Assembly: GCA_032620915.1 (NCBI GenBank)
Contig: CP136052.1
Location: 1,216,501-1,280,500 of the forward strand
DNA: 64,000 nucleotides
From: Oscillospiraceae bacterium NTUH-002-81
GTDB taxonomy: Bacteria; Bacillota; Clostridia; Lachnospirales; Lachnospiraceae
Reading direction: 5' to 3'
Shown: positions 16,999-24,579 of the stretch, one piece after another
Layout of the letters: every line of letters starts with the position of its first letter
Position numbering within the stretch: position 1 is the stretch's first letter
Position numbers and translations under genes: made by a program
Notes under the pieces: model-generated
The model's input: the letters and a program-made list of their open reading frames with translations, nothing else
Told to the model about the DNA's origin: nothing
Databases searched by the model: none

Positions 16999-17886
16999 AT
17001 GAAAAAGAAATTGGCAGTTGCACTGGCAGCGGCAATGGTAGCGGGCATGACCGGGTGCGGATCCGGTGACAATGCAGCATCTACGACAGACGGTTCACCG
17101 GAGGCTACAGTGAAAGAGTCTGAGGAAGCAGCAGAGGACGCAGCAGGGGATACGGCGGATGCAGCTGCATCCACAGAGGGAGAGCGCACCACGTTTACAG
17201 TAGGGTTTGATGCAGAATATCCGCCTTACGGATATATGGATGAGAACGGAGAGTACACAGGATTTGACCTGGAGCTGGCACAGGCAGTCTGCGACCTGAA
17301 GGGCTGGGAGCTGGTGAAGACACCGATCAACTGGGATTCCAAGGATATGGAGCTGAATTCCGGATCGATCGACTGTATCTGGAACGGATTTACGATTGAC
17401 GGAAGAGAAGATGACTATACCTGGTCTGAGCCTTATATCAACAACAGCCAGGTGATCGTAACCGCTGAGGATTCCGGCATCAATGCCCTGTCTGATCTGG
17501 CAGGCAAGATCGTCGGTGTACAGGCTGCTTCCGCAGCACTGGACGTGCTCAACAGTGATGATCACAAGGATCTGACTGCATCTTTCGGACAGCTGCAGGA
17601 GTTTGGTGATTACAATAACGCATTTGTAGAGCTGAAGGCAGGTGCCATCGATGCCATTGCCATGGATATCGGTGTGGCACAGTATCAGCTGACATCCAGA
17701 GGAGAGGGCTTCAAGATGCTGGATGAGTACCTGAACAGCGAGCAGTACGGTATCGGCTTCAAGAAGGGCAACACCGAACTGCGTGATGAGGTGCAGGAGG
17801 CTCTGGACGAGCTGGTTGGCGATGGTACTTTCACCGCACTGGCTGAGAAATATGAGCTGACAGACTATACAACTCTGGATAAATAA
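16999..17886 (+). CDS. Amino-acid ABC transporter substrate-binding lipoprotein
   Basis: This 295-residue periplasmic-binding-type protein (SBP_bac_3 family) has a lipoprotein signal with lipobox MTGC at residues 17-20 and a low-complexity acidic linker of about 40 residues. The binding domain starts at FTVGFDAEYPPYGYMDENGEYTGFDLELA. Motifs typical of polar amino-acid binders are WNGFTIDGRED and the SEPYINNSQVIV strand. A permease and an ATPase follow, making a complete importer. The substrate class (polar or glutamine-like amino acid, or cystine) is inferred from family resemblance. Confidence 0.9.
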   Translation: MKKKLAVALAAAMVAGMTGCGSGDNAASTTDGSPEATVKESEEAAEDAAGDTADAAASTEGERTTFTVGFDAEYPPYGYMDENGEYTGFDLELAQAVCDLKGWELVKTPINWDSKDMELNSGSIDCIWNGFTIDGREDDYTWSEPYINNSQVIVTAEDSGINALSDLAGKIVGVQAASAALDVLNSDDHKDLTASFGQLQEFGDYNNAFVELKAGAIDAIAMDIGVAQYQLTSRGEGFKMLDEYLNSEQYGIGFKKGNTELRDEVQEALDELVGDGTFTALAEKYELTDYTTLDK

Positions 17887-17920
17887 TTTGGCCCGCAGAC
17901 TGTAGAAGAATTGCTTTTGT

Positions 17921-17972
17921 GAGGGTGCTTTCTGCCGGGAAAGGTTCTGGCCTTTCCCGGCAGGACACCCTC
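17921..17972 (+). terminator. Strong hairpin between binding protein and permease genes
   Basis: GAGGGTG pairs with CACCCTC, and inside it TCTGCCGGGAAAGG pairs with CCTTTCCCGGCAGGA around a 6-base loop. Only a weak T-run (CATTTTGCT) follows, so partial termination or 3'-end protection is likely, giving more binding protein than permease. Confidence 0.7.
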
Positions 17973-18089
17973 GCATTTTGCTGTTCTGTCACCCGGCTGC
18001 TTTATGGCCGGAGAAAATATCGGTTGATGTTTTTTCCGGCGATGCGGCAGCACAAATGATGAAAATGCCGTAAGAACGGAGGAAATGCC

Positions 18090-18741
18090 ATGACCCTGAA
18101 TACGATGCTGGTGCAGCTTTCCACAGGAATGATGAAATCTGTGGGGATTTTTTGCTGGACGCTGATTTTTTCCCTTCCGCTGGGACTGCTTGTCTCCTTT
18201 GGACGGATGTCAAAAAATCCGGTGATCCGGTTCCTGTTTAAAATCTATATTTCCATCATGAGAGGAACGCCGCTGATGCTGCAGCTGCTGGTGGTGTTCT
18301 ATGGACCGTATTATCTGTTTGGCATGTCCATCGGCGGTGCCTATCGGTATATTGCCATTCTCATCGGCTTTTCTGTCAACTATGCGGCTTATTTTGCAGA
18401 GATCTACCGCTCCGGTATCGAATCCATGCCGGCGGGGCAGGTATGAGGCGGCCCGGATTCTCGGCTACAATAAGGTACAGACCTTCGGCAAGATCATCCT
18501 GCCTCAGGTCATCAAGCGGATCCTTCCGGCGGTCACCAACGAGGTGATCACGCTGGTCAAGGACACGTCCCTGGCCTTTGCACTGGTTTACATGGAGATG
18601 TTTTCCATCGCCAAGCAGATCGCTGCAGCCGAGACAACCATGATGCCGTTCGCCATTGCCGGTATTTTCTACTATGTTTTCAACCTTCTCGTTGCCACCA
18701 TCATGGAGTGGCTGGAGAAGAAGCTCAGCTATTACCGTTAG
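18090..18741 (+). CDS. Amino-acid ABC transporter permease (HisM-like), frameshifted
   Basis: This is the membrane subunit of the polar amino-acid importer. The first frame covers membrane segments and RGTPLMLQLLVVFYG, and breaks at GIESMPAGQ (codon at about 18438). The EAA loop continues in the next frame as YEAARILGYNKVQTFGKIILPQVIKRILPAVTNE to 18741. The usual family text is PAGQYEAA, so one G too many at 18440-18441 (or in GGGG 18434-18437) explains the break. The restored length is about 216 residues. Homopolymer error is favoured because the flanking genes of the operon are intact. Confidence 0.85.
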
Positions 18742-18753
18742 GAGGGATGGACA

Positions 18754-19518
18754 ATGAAACTTCTGGAAATGAATCATATCAGAAAATCCTTCGGAGACAC
18801 GGAAGTCTTAAAGGACATTTCTTTTTCTGTGGAAGAGGGCGAGGTCATCTCCATCATTGGGCCTTCCGGTTCGGGGAAATCCACGCTGCTGCGGTGCGCC
18901 ACCCTGCTGGAGCAGATGGACGGCGGCGAACTGATCTATCTGGGAGAAAAGGCAGCCTGGAACGATGCCAATGGACACAGTGTTTATGCAAAACAGGGAG
19001 ATCTGAAAAAAATCCAGCAGTATTTCAGTCTGGTGTTCCAGAACTTTAATCTGTTTCCCCACTATTCGGTGCTGAAAAACATCATGGATGCACCGATCTG
19101 TGTGCAGAAACGGAATAAGGATGAGGTGCAGAAAGAGGCGGAAGCCCTTCTGGCGAAAATGGGACTGGAGCACAGGGGAACTGCATATCCCTGTGAACTC
19201 TCCGGCGGACAGCAGCAGCGGGTATCCATTGCCCGGGCGCTGGCCATGAAGCCGAAGATCCTGTTTTTCGATGAGCCCACATCTGCGCTGGATCCGGAAC
19301 TGACACTGGAGATCCTCAAAGTCATCCGGGAACTGGCGAAGGAGAAGATGACCATGGTCATCGTCACCCACGAGATGAATTTTGCCAGAGAGGTATCCAA
19401 CCGGATGATTTTCATGGACAAGGGTGTGATCGTAGAGGAGACTACACCGGAAGAGATGTTCAAGTCCACCAACGAGCGGACGAGAGAATTCCTGGGGAGA
19501 TATCATGAGCTGGGATAA
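18754..19518 (+). CDS. Amino-acid ABC transporter ATP-binding protein (GlnQ-like)
   Basis: This 254-residue ATPase of the polar amino-acid family has Walker [10 protein letters not shown] near residue 36, Q-loop [16 protein letters not shown], signature [16 protein letters not shown] and Walker [15 protein letters not shown]. It ends with the family's [20 protein letters not shown] tail. AGGAGG precedes the start, and 12 bases separate it from the permease stop. It completes the three-gene importer. Confidence 0.93.
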   Translation: MKLLEMNHIRKSFGDTEVLKDISFSVEEGEVISIIGPSGSGKSTLLRCATLLEQMDGGELIYLGEKAAWNDANGHSVYAKQGDLKKIQQYFSLVFQNFNLFPHYSVLKNIMDAPICVQKRNKDEVQKEAEALLAKMGLEHRGTAYPCELSGGQQQRVSIARALAMKPKILFFDEPTSALDPELTLEILKVIRELAKEKMTMVIVTHEMNFAREVSNRMIFMDKGVIVEETTPEEMFKSTNERTREFLGRYHELG

Positions 19519-19539
19519 AGCGCTTTTATAGTTTCGTAG

Positions 19540-19605
19540 AAAAGTCCCGAAAGAAGGCATAATTATAGCACTCTTCGGGGCGGTCCAATAAAACAGTATA
19601 ATAAT
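19540..19605 (+). repeat. Left inverted flank of the 19.5-30.1 kb island
   Basis: AAAAGTCCCGAAAG (19540-19553) and, about 32 bases further, CCAATAAAACAGTAT are found again on the opposite strand at the other side of the island. The first block matches 14 of 14 and the second 14 of 15, with the gap shortened to 8 bases there. The stretch lies between the amino-acid transporter and a recombinase remnant. Confidence 0.55.
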
Positions 19606-19630
19606 GTTTTCGGGAAGGCGGCATGAGTAA

Positions 19631-19852
19631 TCATGCCGCTTTTCCGTTCATAACGTCATAGAGTAAATTGGCGGGGAGTATGCCGATATAGTTGTAGCTG
19701 ATGGTCACATCTTGCACTCGGTGTCCGCTGGACTTGTCCGGTGCATGAACATATACGGCGTTGACCATATCGTTCAGAATAGTGGGTGTCAGTTTCTCCG
19801 AGCCTGTGAAACTTTTTCTACTTCGTACCACCGTATTTCCCCCTCTACCCAT
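19631..19852 (-). pseudogene. C-terminal remnant of a large serine recombinase
   Basis: The minus strand codes KLTPTILNDMVNAVYVHAPDKSSGHR and then VQDVTISYNYIGILPANLL, matching the C-terminal DUF4368 region of Tn4451/TnpX-type serine recombinases. Only about 55 of more than 500 residues remain; the catalytic domain is gone. Just past its stop a stem AAGCGGCATGA/TCATGCCGCTT (about 19614-19644) could end transcription. It is evidence that the island arrived or was remodelled with a mobile element. Confidence 0.78.
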
Positions 19853-19951
19853 ACTACAATCCGAACAGGGCGTTTTGGCCAGTTTTGGAGGACTTTTTCA
19901 AAAAATGTCGCTCCTATCCGTAACTTTTCGCTGCCCACTTCACCAGACGCC

Positions 19952-19980
19952 TTGTGTTTCTTCGGATATTCGTATATAAT
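19952..19980 (+). promoter_or_regulatory. Sigma-A-type promoter of the island
   Basis: TTGTGT (19952-19957) and a consensus TATAAT (19975-19980) are separated by 17 bases, 37 bases ahead of the HTH gene at 20017. Confidence 0.6.
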
Positions 19981-20016
19981 GTATCGTGTTGAGTATTATC
20001 CATGCGGAGGTGCGGT

Positions 20017-20226
20017 ATGAACGGGATCAAGGGCTATATCTCCATTCGGGAGGCGTCCTACCGTTGGGGCGTGTCAGAGCGGCGGGTCAACCAATATTGC
20101 GCCGAGGGGCGGATCCCCGGTGCGTCCCGGTTCGGGCGATCATGGGCGATCCCGGAAAACGCGGAAAAGCCGTCCGACCCGCGCTTTCAGGAACAGCGCC
20201 GCGATCCCGGCAGGACAAGCACCTGA
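20017..20226 (+). CDS. Excisionase-like helix-turn-helix protein
   Basis: This 69-residue protein has a MerR/Xis-type HTH (YISIREASYRWGVSERRVNQYCAEGRIPGASRFGRSWAIP), as in excisionases and mobile-element regulators. The start follows GCGGAGG at good spacing. It is the first gene of the surface-protein island and could be a leftover excisionase or a regulator of the sigma-factor operon. Confidence 0.7.
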   Translation: MNGIKGYISIREASYRWGVSERRVNQYCAEGRIPGASRFGRSWAIPENAEKPSDPRFQEQRRDPGRTST

Positions 20227-20274
20227 CGGATACCCCTCTGCATTTGAAGCATCCGCAAAAAGGAAGTGAACGAT

Positions 20275-20823
20275 ATGGTCTGCGACGAGGCTTTCTACCG
20301 GCAATATCTGAACGGCGACGACGCGGGGCTGGAGGCCCTGATGAAGAAATACGGCGCCCCCCTGACCCTGTATATTGACGGCTATCTGCACGACGTTCAC
20401 GAGTCTGAGGAGCTGATGCTGGACGTTTTCGCCTATCTGTTCACGAAAAAGCCGAAGATACGGGACGGCGGCTTCAAGGCGTATCTCTATAAGGCGGCAC
20501 GGCACATGGCGCTGCGCCATAAGAGCAAGCGGAAGCCCCTGTTCAGCCTCGACGAGCTGACCGGCGAGCCGGACGGGCGGCTGCTGACGGAGGAGGTTAT
20601 CCGGACGGAGGAGCGAAACCGCATTCTGCATTTCTGCATGAGCGAAATGAACCCGGACTATCGGGAGGTTTTATATCTCACCTATTTTGAGGATATGAGC
20701 TACGCGCAGGCGGCGGAGGTCACGGGGAAAACGGTAAAACAGATCACCAACATGGTGTATCGCGGAAAAGAGAGTCTGCGAAGGCTGCTGGAACGGGAGG
20801 GAATCACAAATGCGGAGTCATGA
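20275..20823 (+). CDS. ECF-like sigma-70 factor
   Basis: This is a sigma factor of about 182 residues. Region 2 is seen in FYRQYLNGDDAGLEALMKKYG, then VHESEELMLDVFAYLF and FKAYLYKAARHMALRHKSK. Region 4 is EMNPDYREVLYLTYFEDMSYAQAAEVTGKTVKQITNMVYRGKESLRRLL. There is no region 3, as in ECF sigmas. ATG 20275 is preferred over GTG 20266 because AAAGGAAG then has room. The stop overlaps the next gene (20810), which codes a two-TM protein, so tight coupling suggests a sigma and anti-sigma-like pair. Confidence 0.85.
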   Translation: MVCDEAFYRQYLNGDDAGLEALMKKYGAPLTLYIDGYLHDVHESEELMLDVFAYLFTKKPKIRDGGFKAYLYKAARHMALRHKSKRKPLFSLDELTGEPDGRLLTEEVIRTEERNRILHFCMSEMNPDYREVLYLTYFEDMSYAQAAEVTGKTVKQITNMVYRGKESLRRLLEREGITNAES

Positions 20824-21172
20824 GGAACGTGTCGCGGAGACCAAGCGGCGCATCGCCAAAATTGAGCGGGAGAAACGGCGGCGGCGCAATACGATCACCA
20901 TGGCTTCCGCTGTGGCGGCGTGCCTTGCGCTGCTTGTAGGCGCGTCCCTCGCCATGCCTGGTATTGCCGCAAACCTCCAGACCGGCGATTATTCCGGCTT
21001 TGAAACGGCAGCCAGCATCTTTCACGGCGGCGCTGCCTTGGGATACATCGTCATCGGGCTGCTGGCGTTTTTGCTTGGCGTGTGCGTGACCATCCTGTGC
21101 TTTCGCATCCGGCAGATGAACCGGGAGGACGATCAGAACGAGGAAAGCGAGGGGATTCATGGAGCTGATTGA
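20810..21172 (+). CDS. Small two-TM protein, possible anti-sigma-like partner
   Basis: The 120-residue protein has a highly basic cytosolic helix (residues 5-28, RVAETKRRIAKIEREKRRRRN), one membrane segment (about 31-52), a short outside loop, a second membrane segment (about 78-101) and an acidic tail. It overlaps the sigma gene by 14 bases and the next gene by 14 bases. It resembles the protein at 22568 in layout. No known anti-sigma domain is recognised; the anti-sigma role is inferred from position and from the PrsW-like gene two genes downstream. Confidence 0.6.
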   Translation: MRSHEERVAETKRRIAKIEREKRRRRNTITMASAVAACLALLVGASLAMPGIAANLQTGDYSGFETAASIFHGGAALGYIVIGLLAFLLGVCVTILCFRIRQMNREDDQNEESEGIHGAD

Positions 21173-21785
21173 GAACCTGCTGCAATTACTGACCACGTTC
21201 GTCGGCGCACTGCTTTCGGGCATATCCTACCGGAAAAGCCACCGGCAGGCGTACTTTCTGCTGCTGTGCTTCTACGGCTGCTTCGCCTTCGGCGCGCTTT
21301 ACTGGACGCTGTATCTGCTGCTGTTCGATACCACACCGCGGGTCTTTTATGTATCGGAGTTCGGCTGGGTGGCCAGCGTAATTTTCCTGCGCATTTTGCA
21401 GGCCACGCTCACCAGTCAGGACGAGCGCAGCTTCCGCTGCCGCAGGGCATGGCTTGCGCCTGCGTTCGGCCTTCCGCTGCTGGCGTTCTACTGCGCCTTT
21501 GGAGACATCCTCTCCAATCTGATCTGGTGCGGCATGATGATGAACCTCTCCTTCTGTGCCATACGCGGTCTTTCCTATGCGAAAACGCAGACGGGCGCGG
21601 CGCGGAATGTGCGGCACTTCCACATCGGCGTGCTGTGCTTTGCGTTCGCGGAGTATCTGCTCTGGACGGCGGGCTGCTTCTGGCCGAACACCTCTCCGGA
21701 AAGCCCCACCTTCTGGTGCGATATGCTGCTGACGCTCGCCATTCTCGGCCTGCTGCCTGCCACGAGAAAGGCGGTGGAAGCATGA
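21159..21785 (+). CDS. Multi-spanning membrane protein of unknown function
   Basis: This 208-residue protein has about seven predicted membrane segments spaced evenly along its length, with short loops (for example SYRKSHRQAYFLLLCFYG near the start and LPATRKAVEA at the end). No catalytic motif is recognised. It overlaps its neighbours on both sides (14 bases upstream, 4 downstream), so it belongs to the sigma-factor operon. A sensor or partner of the PrsW-like protease is possible. Confidence 0.6.
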   Translation: MELIENLLQLLTTFVGALLSGISYRKSHRQAYFLLLCFYGCFAFGALYWTLYLLLFDTTPRVFYVSEFGWVASVIFLRILQATLTSQDERSFRCRRAWLAPAFGLPLLAFYCAFGDILSNLIWCGMMMNLSFCAIRGLSYAKTQTGAARNVRHFHIGVLCFAFAEYLLWTAGCFWPNTSPESPTFWCDMLLTLAILGLLPATRKAVEA

Positions 21786-22411
21786 CCTACATCGAGAATA
21801 TTTTTATCTGCATGGTGTCCCCGCTGCTGGTGGCCGCTTTGTGCATGGGCAGGCGGCAGCTCCGCTTCTTCCTGTTCTGCATTGCCGGGATGGGGGTGTG
21901 CCTGCTTTCGGCCTATATCAACACCTTCCTTGCGGCGGTGTGTCAGGCGGACGCCCTTGCCGCCACGGCGGAGATTGCGCCGGTGGTGGAGGAAATGATG
22001 AAGCTGCTGCCGCTGGTGTTCTATCTTCTGGTGTTCGAGCCGGAGGGGGATAAGATCAAGACTGCCGCAATAACGCTCGCCCTGAGCTTTGCCACCTTTG
22101 AAAACGTCTGCTATCTGATCCAGAACGGCGCGGACCGCTTCTCCTTCATCTTCTTCCGGGGCTTCGGCACGGGAGCGATGCACGTCCTCTGCGGACTGAT
22201 CGTGGGCGGCGGGCTTGCATACACGTGGCAGCGGACGTGGCTGAAGATCGCAGGCACCTGCGGCCTGCTGGGCGCGGCCATTACCCTCCACGCCATCTAT
22301 AATCTGCTCATTGTCCACGGCGGCGCGGCGCAGTACATCGCCTACGCCCTGCCGGTGCTGCTGGTGGCGGCGGGAAAGCTGTCCGCTTTCCGCTTGTCGC
22401 AGAGGGAATAA
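21782..22411 (+). CDS. PrsW-like intramembrane metalloprotease
   Basis: The 209-residue multi-TM protein has the three PrsW-type signature sites: EExxK (E70-E71-M-M-K74 in APVVEEMMKLLP), FxxxEN (FATFEN, 103-108), and His residues in membrane segments (H134 in GAMHVLCG and a later LHAIYN). PrsW of Bacillus makes the site-1 cut in anti-sigma RsiW. Here the gene shares an operon with an ECF-like sigma and a small two-TM protein, which fits the same logic. It overlaps the upstream gene by four bases, and a terminator follows. Confidence 0.8.
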   Translation: MTYIENIFICMVSPLLVAALCMGRRQLRFFLFCIAGMGVCLLSAYINTFLAAVCQADALAATAEIAPVVEEMMKLLPLVFYLLVFEPEGDKIKTAAITLALSFATFENVCYLIQNGADRFSFIFFRGFGTGAMHVLCGLIVGGGLAYTWQRTWLKIAGTCGLLGAAITLHAIYNLLIVHGGAAQYIAYALPVLLVAAGKLSAFRLSQRE

Positions 22412-22427
22412 CCGAACATTCACCCAT

Positions 22428-22461
22428 TGAGAGCTGCTTTTTGGCAGCTCTCAAATTTTTT
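22428..22461 (+). terminator. Terminator of the sigma/PrsW operon
   Basis: TGAGAGCTGC and GCAGCTCTCA form a perfect 10-bp stem with a 6-base loop, followed by AATTTTTT. An A/T-rich stretch of about 70 bases then precedes the next gene and probably holds its promoter (TATATAAG near 22508), perhaps read by the island sigma factor. Confidence 0.82.
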
Positions 22462-22567
22462 GAAAAATTTTTCGTTTTGGGTGAGAGTTTTTTCGTTTTT
22501 TTGTACCTATATAAGTGAAAGGGTTTTTATCACAGTTCCAGACAAACCGGAAAGGGGTTCAAACAAT

Positions 22568-22922
22568 ATGTACGATACCGCAAGACGGGTCGCACTCGTC
22601 AAGCAGCGGGTGCGGGAAAACACCCGCCGGAGGCAGCGGCGCGGCATTTATGGACTGAGCGCTATGTGTATGCTGCTGTTCGCGGCACTGATGCAGGCGG
22701 CGGGCACGGTCGCCGGGCGGGGACAGACCGCCGCATGGGGCAGCTTCGGCGCGATGCTGCTGCGGGAGGACGCGGGCGGCTATGTGCTGGTGGCCGTCGT
22801 CTCCCTTTGCCGCGGCAGCGGCGATCACCGCGCTGTGCTTCCGGCTCAGAAACAGAGAAAACCAGAAAAAAGACGGGGCGGACAAACCGAACCGACACGA
22901 ACAGGAGGAGAAAAGCCAATGA
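22568..22922 (+). CDS. Second small two-TM protein, frameshifted
   Basis: The N-terminus is basic (MYDTARRVALVKQRVRENTRRRQRRG), followed by a membrane segment, a Gly-rich outside loop and the start of a second membrane segment, where the frame breaks. Removing one T from TTT at 22806-22808 restores AAAAAITALCFRLRNRENQKKDG and an end at 22922, whose TGA overlaps the ATG of the next gene. The layout and the LCFRLRNRE ending match the protein at 20810 (LCFRIRQMNRE). As given, the frame runs on and falsely fuses with the surface protein. The function is unknown. Confidence 0.6.
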
Positions 22923-24478
22923 AGAAACAAATACTCAGCATCCTGCTCCTATGCTGCATGGTGCTGACCATGCAGCCTGCGCCTGCCTTCGCGGCGGAGG
23001 GAGAGACCGGCGCACGCGCATCGAACCCGGGCGGTCTGTGCGAACACCACCCGGAGCATGACGAGGCCTGCGGCTATACCGAAGGGGCAGAAGATGCCCC
23101 GGGGACACCCTGTGGCCATGTGTGCGAAATCCGTGAATCCGGAGACGGCGGCGCAGACCCGGTTGACTCGGCAGAAGCATCCGGCGTTACAGCACCAAAG
23201 GTTTCGAGCAATATAGCCAGTCCTGCTACCACACAATACACCTATGTGCTGCATTACGACGGATATGGCGGAGCCAATGTGCCTCCGGATCAGGTTGTGT
23301 ACAGCTCAGAGAGAAGTGTATGGATTCCCGTATCAAGTATGATTCCGGTTCGTGACGGATATATATTCGAGGGGTGGGGAAACAGTCCAAATGGTACGGC
23401 GTTATATAAGTACGGCGTTGCCGGGGCTTATCATAGCGTCCTGGTCCCATATAACTTTACACCCGTTACCACCTCGACTATCTATGCTATATGGAAAGAG
23501 AATCCGGAGCCGCCGACCAGCGCAGCCGCGCCGAAGTTTCGCATCAATACCAGAACAAACGAGTGGGAGGTCTCCTATGACGACGGCGCAACCTGGACGT
23601 CTCTCGGCGTGAGGGCAACCGGTGAAAAGGGCGAGCAGGGCGCCGACGGTCAGGACGGCAAGGACGGTGCAGACGGCATAACACCGCAGCTCAGAATCGG
23701 CAGTGATAGCATCTGGGAGATTTCCTATGACGGCGGACAGACCTGGGCTTCCCTCAACGTGAAGGCAACCGGGGATAAAGGTGAGCAGGGCGCCGACGGT
23801 CAGGACGGCAAGGACGGTGCAGACGGCATAACACCGCAGCTCAGAATCGGCAGTGATAACATCTGGGAGATTTCCTATGACGGCAGACAGACCTGGACTT
23901 CCCTCAACGTGAAGGCAACCGGGGATAAAGGTGATACCGGAACAGCAGGCAAAGACGGCAGGGATGGTGCCAATGGCAAGGACGGCACGGACGGGCTTGC
24001 CCCATACATAGGCACAAACGGCAACTGGTGGCTGGGCGACACCGACACCGGCGTGCGGGCTTCCGTCAAGGGCGACAAGGGCAGCCCCGGCAGAAGCGGA
24101 GCGACCGGTTCTGACGGCAAAAGCGGTAAGGATGGGGTCGGGATCTCCAAAGCGGAGATCAATGCGGCCGGCGAGCTTGTCCTCAGCTATACCGACGGCA
24201 CGACAGTCAATCTCGGCAAGGTGGTCGGCGCGGATGGTAAGGACGGTCTGACCCCATTCATCGGTGAAAACGGCCACTGGTGGATCGGTGAAGCCGATAC
24301 CGGCGTAAGTGCCGCAGCGGATTCAGCCGCTCCCGCAAGCTCTGACAGCGTCTGTGTGACTTCACCCGTTCTGATTGTCATCGGTTTCGCCGCCGGCCTT
24401 GCGCTGCTCGGCAACATCGGCTTGATTCTGTATATTGTACTGAAAAAGAAAAAAGCCCCGTTTGATACTATTTCCTGA
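22919..24478 (+). CDS. Exported surface protein with collagen-like repeats
   Basis: This protein of about 519 residues starts with a Sec signal (MKKQILSILLLCCMVLTMQPAPAFAAEG), then a His/Cys block (CEHHPEHDEACGYTEG). An InlB-type repeat follows (YVLHYDGYGGANVPP to IYAIW). Three copies of a DUF4988-like unit (RIGSDxIWEISYDGGQTWxSL) alternate with collagen-like GXY runs (KGEQGADGQDGKDGADG). Two NWWxGDTDTG-type units come next, and a C-terminal membrane segment before KKKKAPFDTIS anchors it. A stalk-like adhesin is inferred. Its signal region is nearly identical to that of the next gene. Confidence 0.8.
   Translation: MKKQILSILLLCCMVLTMQPAPAFAAEGETGARASNPGGLCEHHPEHDEACGYTEGAEDAPGTPCGHVCEIRESGDGGADPVDSAEASGVTAPKVSSNIASPATTQYTYVLHYDGYGGANVPPDQVVYSSERSVWIPVSSMIPVRDGYIFEGWGNSPNGTALYKYGVAGAYHSVLVPYNFTPVTTSTIYAIWKENPEPPTSAAAPKFRINTRTNEWEVSYDDGATWTSLGVRATGEKGEQGADGQDGKDGADGITPQLRIGSDSIWEISYDGGQTWASLNVKATGDKGEQGADGQDGKDGADGITPQLRIGSDNIWEISYDGRQTWTSLNVKATGDKGDTGTAGKDGRDGANGKDGTDGLAPYIGTNGNWWLGDTDTGVRASVKGDKGSPGRSGATGSDGKSGKDGVGISKAEINAAGELVLSYTDGTTVNLGKVVGADGKDGLTPFIGENGHWWIGEADTGVSAAADSAAPASSDSVCVTSPVLIVIGFAAGLALLGNIGLILYIVLKKKKAPFDTIS
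22956..23090 (+). repeat. 135-bp direct repeat, copy A (surface protein leader)
   Basis: This stretch codes the second half of the signal peptide and the CEHHPEHDEACGYTEG block. It differs from 24617-24751 at about two positions over 135 bases, while the flanking coding sequence is quite different. Recent duplication or gene conversion is implied. Confidence 0.8.
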
Positions 24479-24579
24479 TTAAAAGCCTGATTTTACTCAG
24501 GAAGGCAGCGCTTGACAACTATTTTCGGGCGGCTGCATGAGAAGAACAGACAAAACGAAGGTTCTAAGGAGGAAACGAC

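Noticed and set aside
23590-24000. Tandem repeats as a CRISPR array or satellite
   Set aside because: They are coding repeats of collagen-like and DUF4988-like units in one frame.
22427-24478. One 683-residue fused protein
   Set aside because: The first 160 codons mix a small two-TM gene and a shifted frame. Removing one T restores two genes with an ATGA overlap, and a normal signal peptide starts at 22919.
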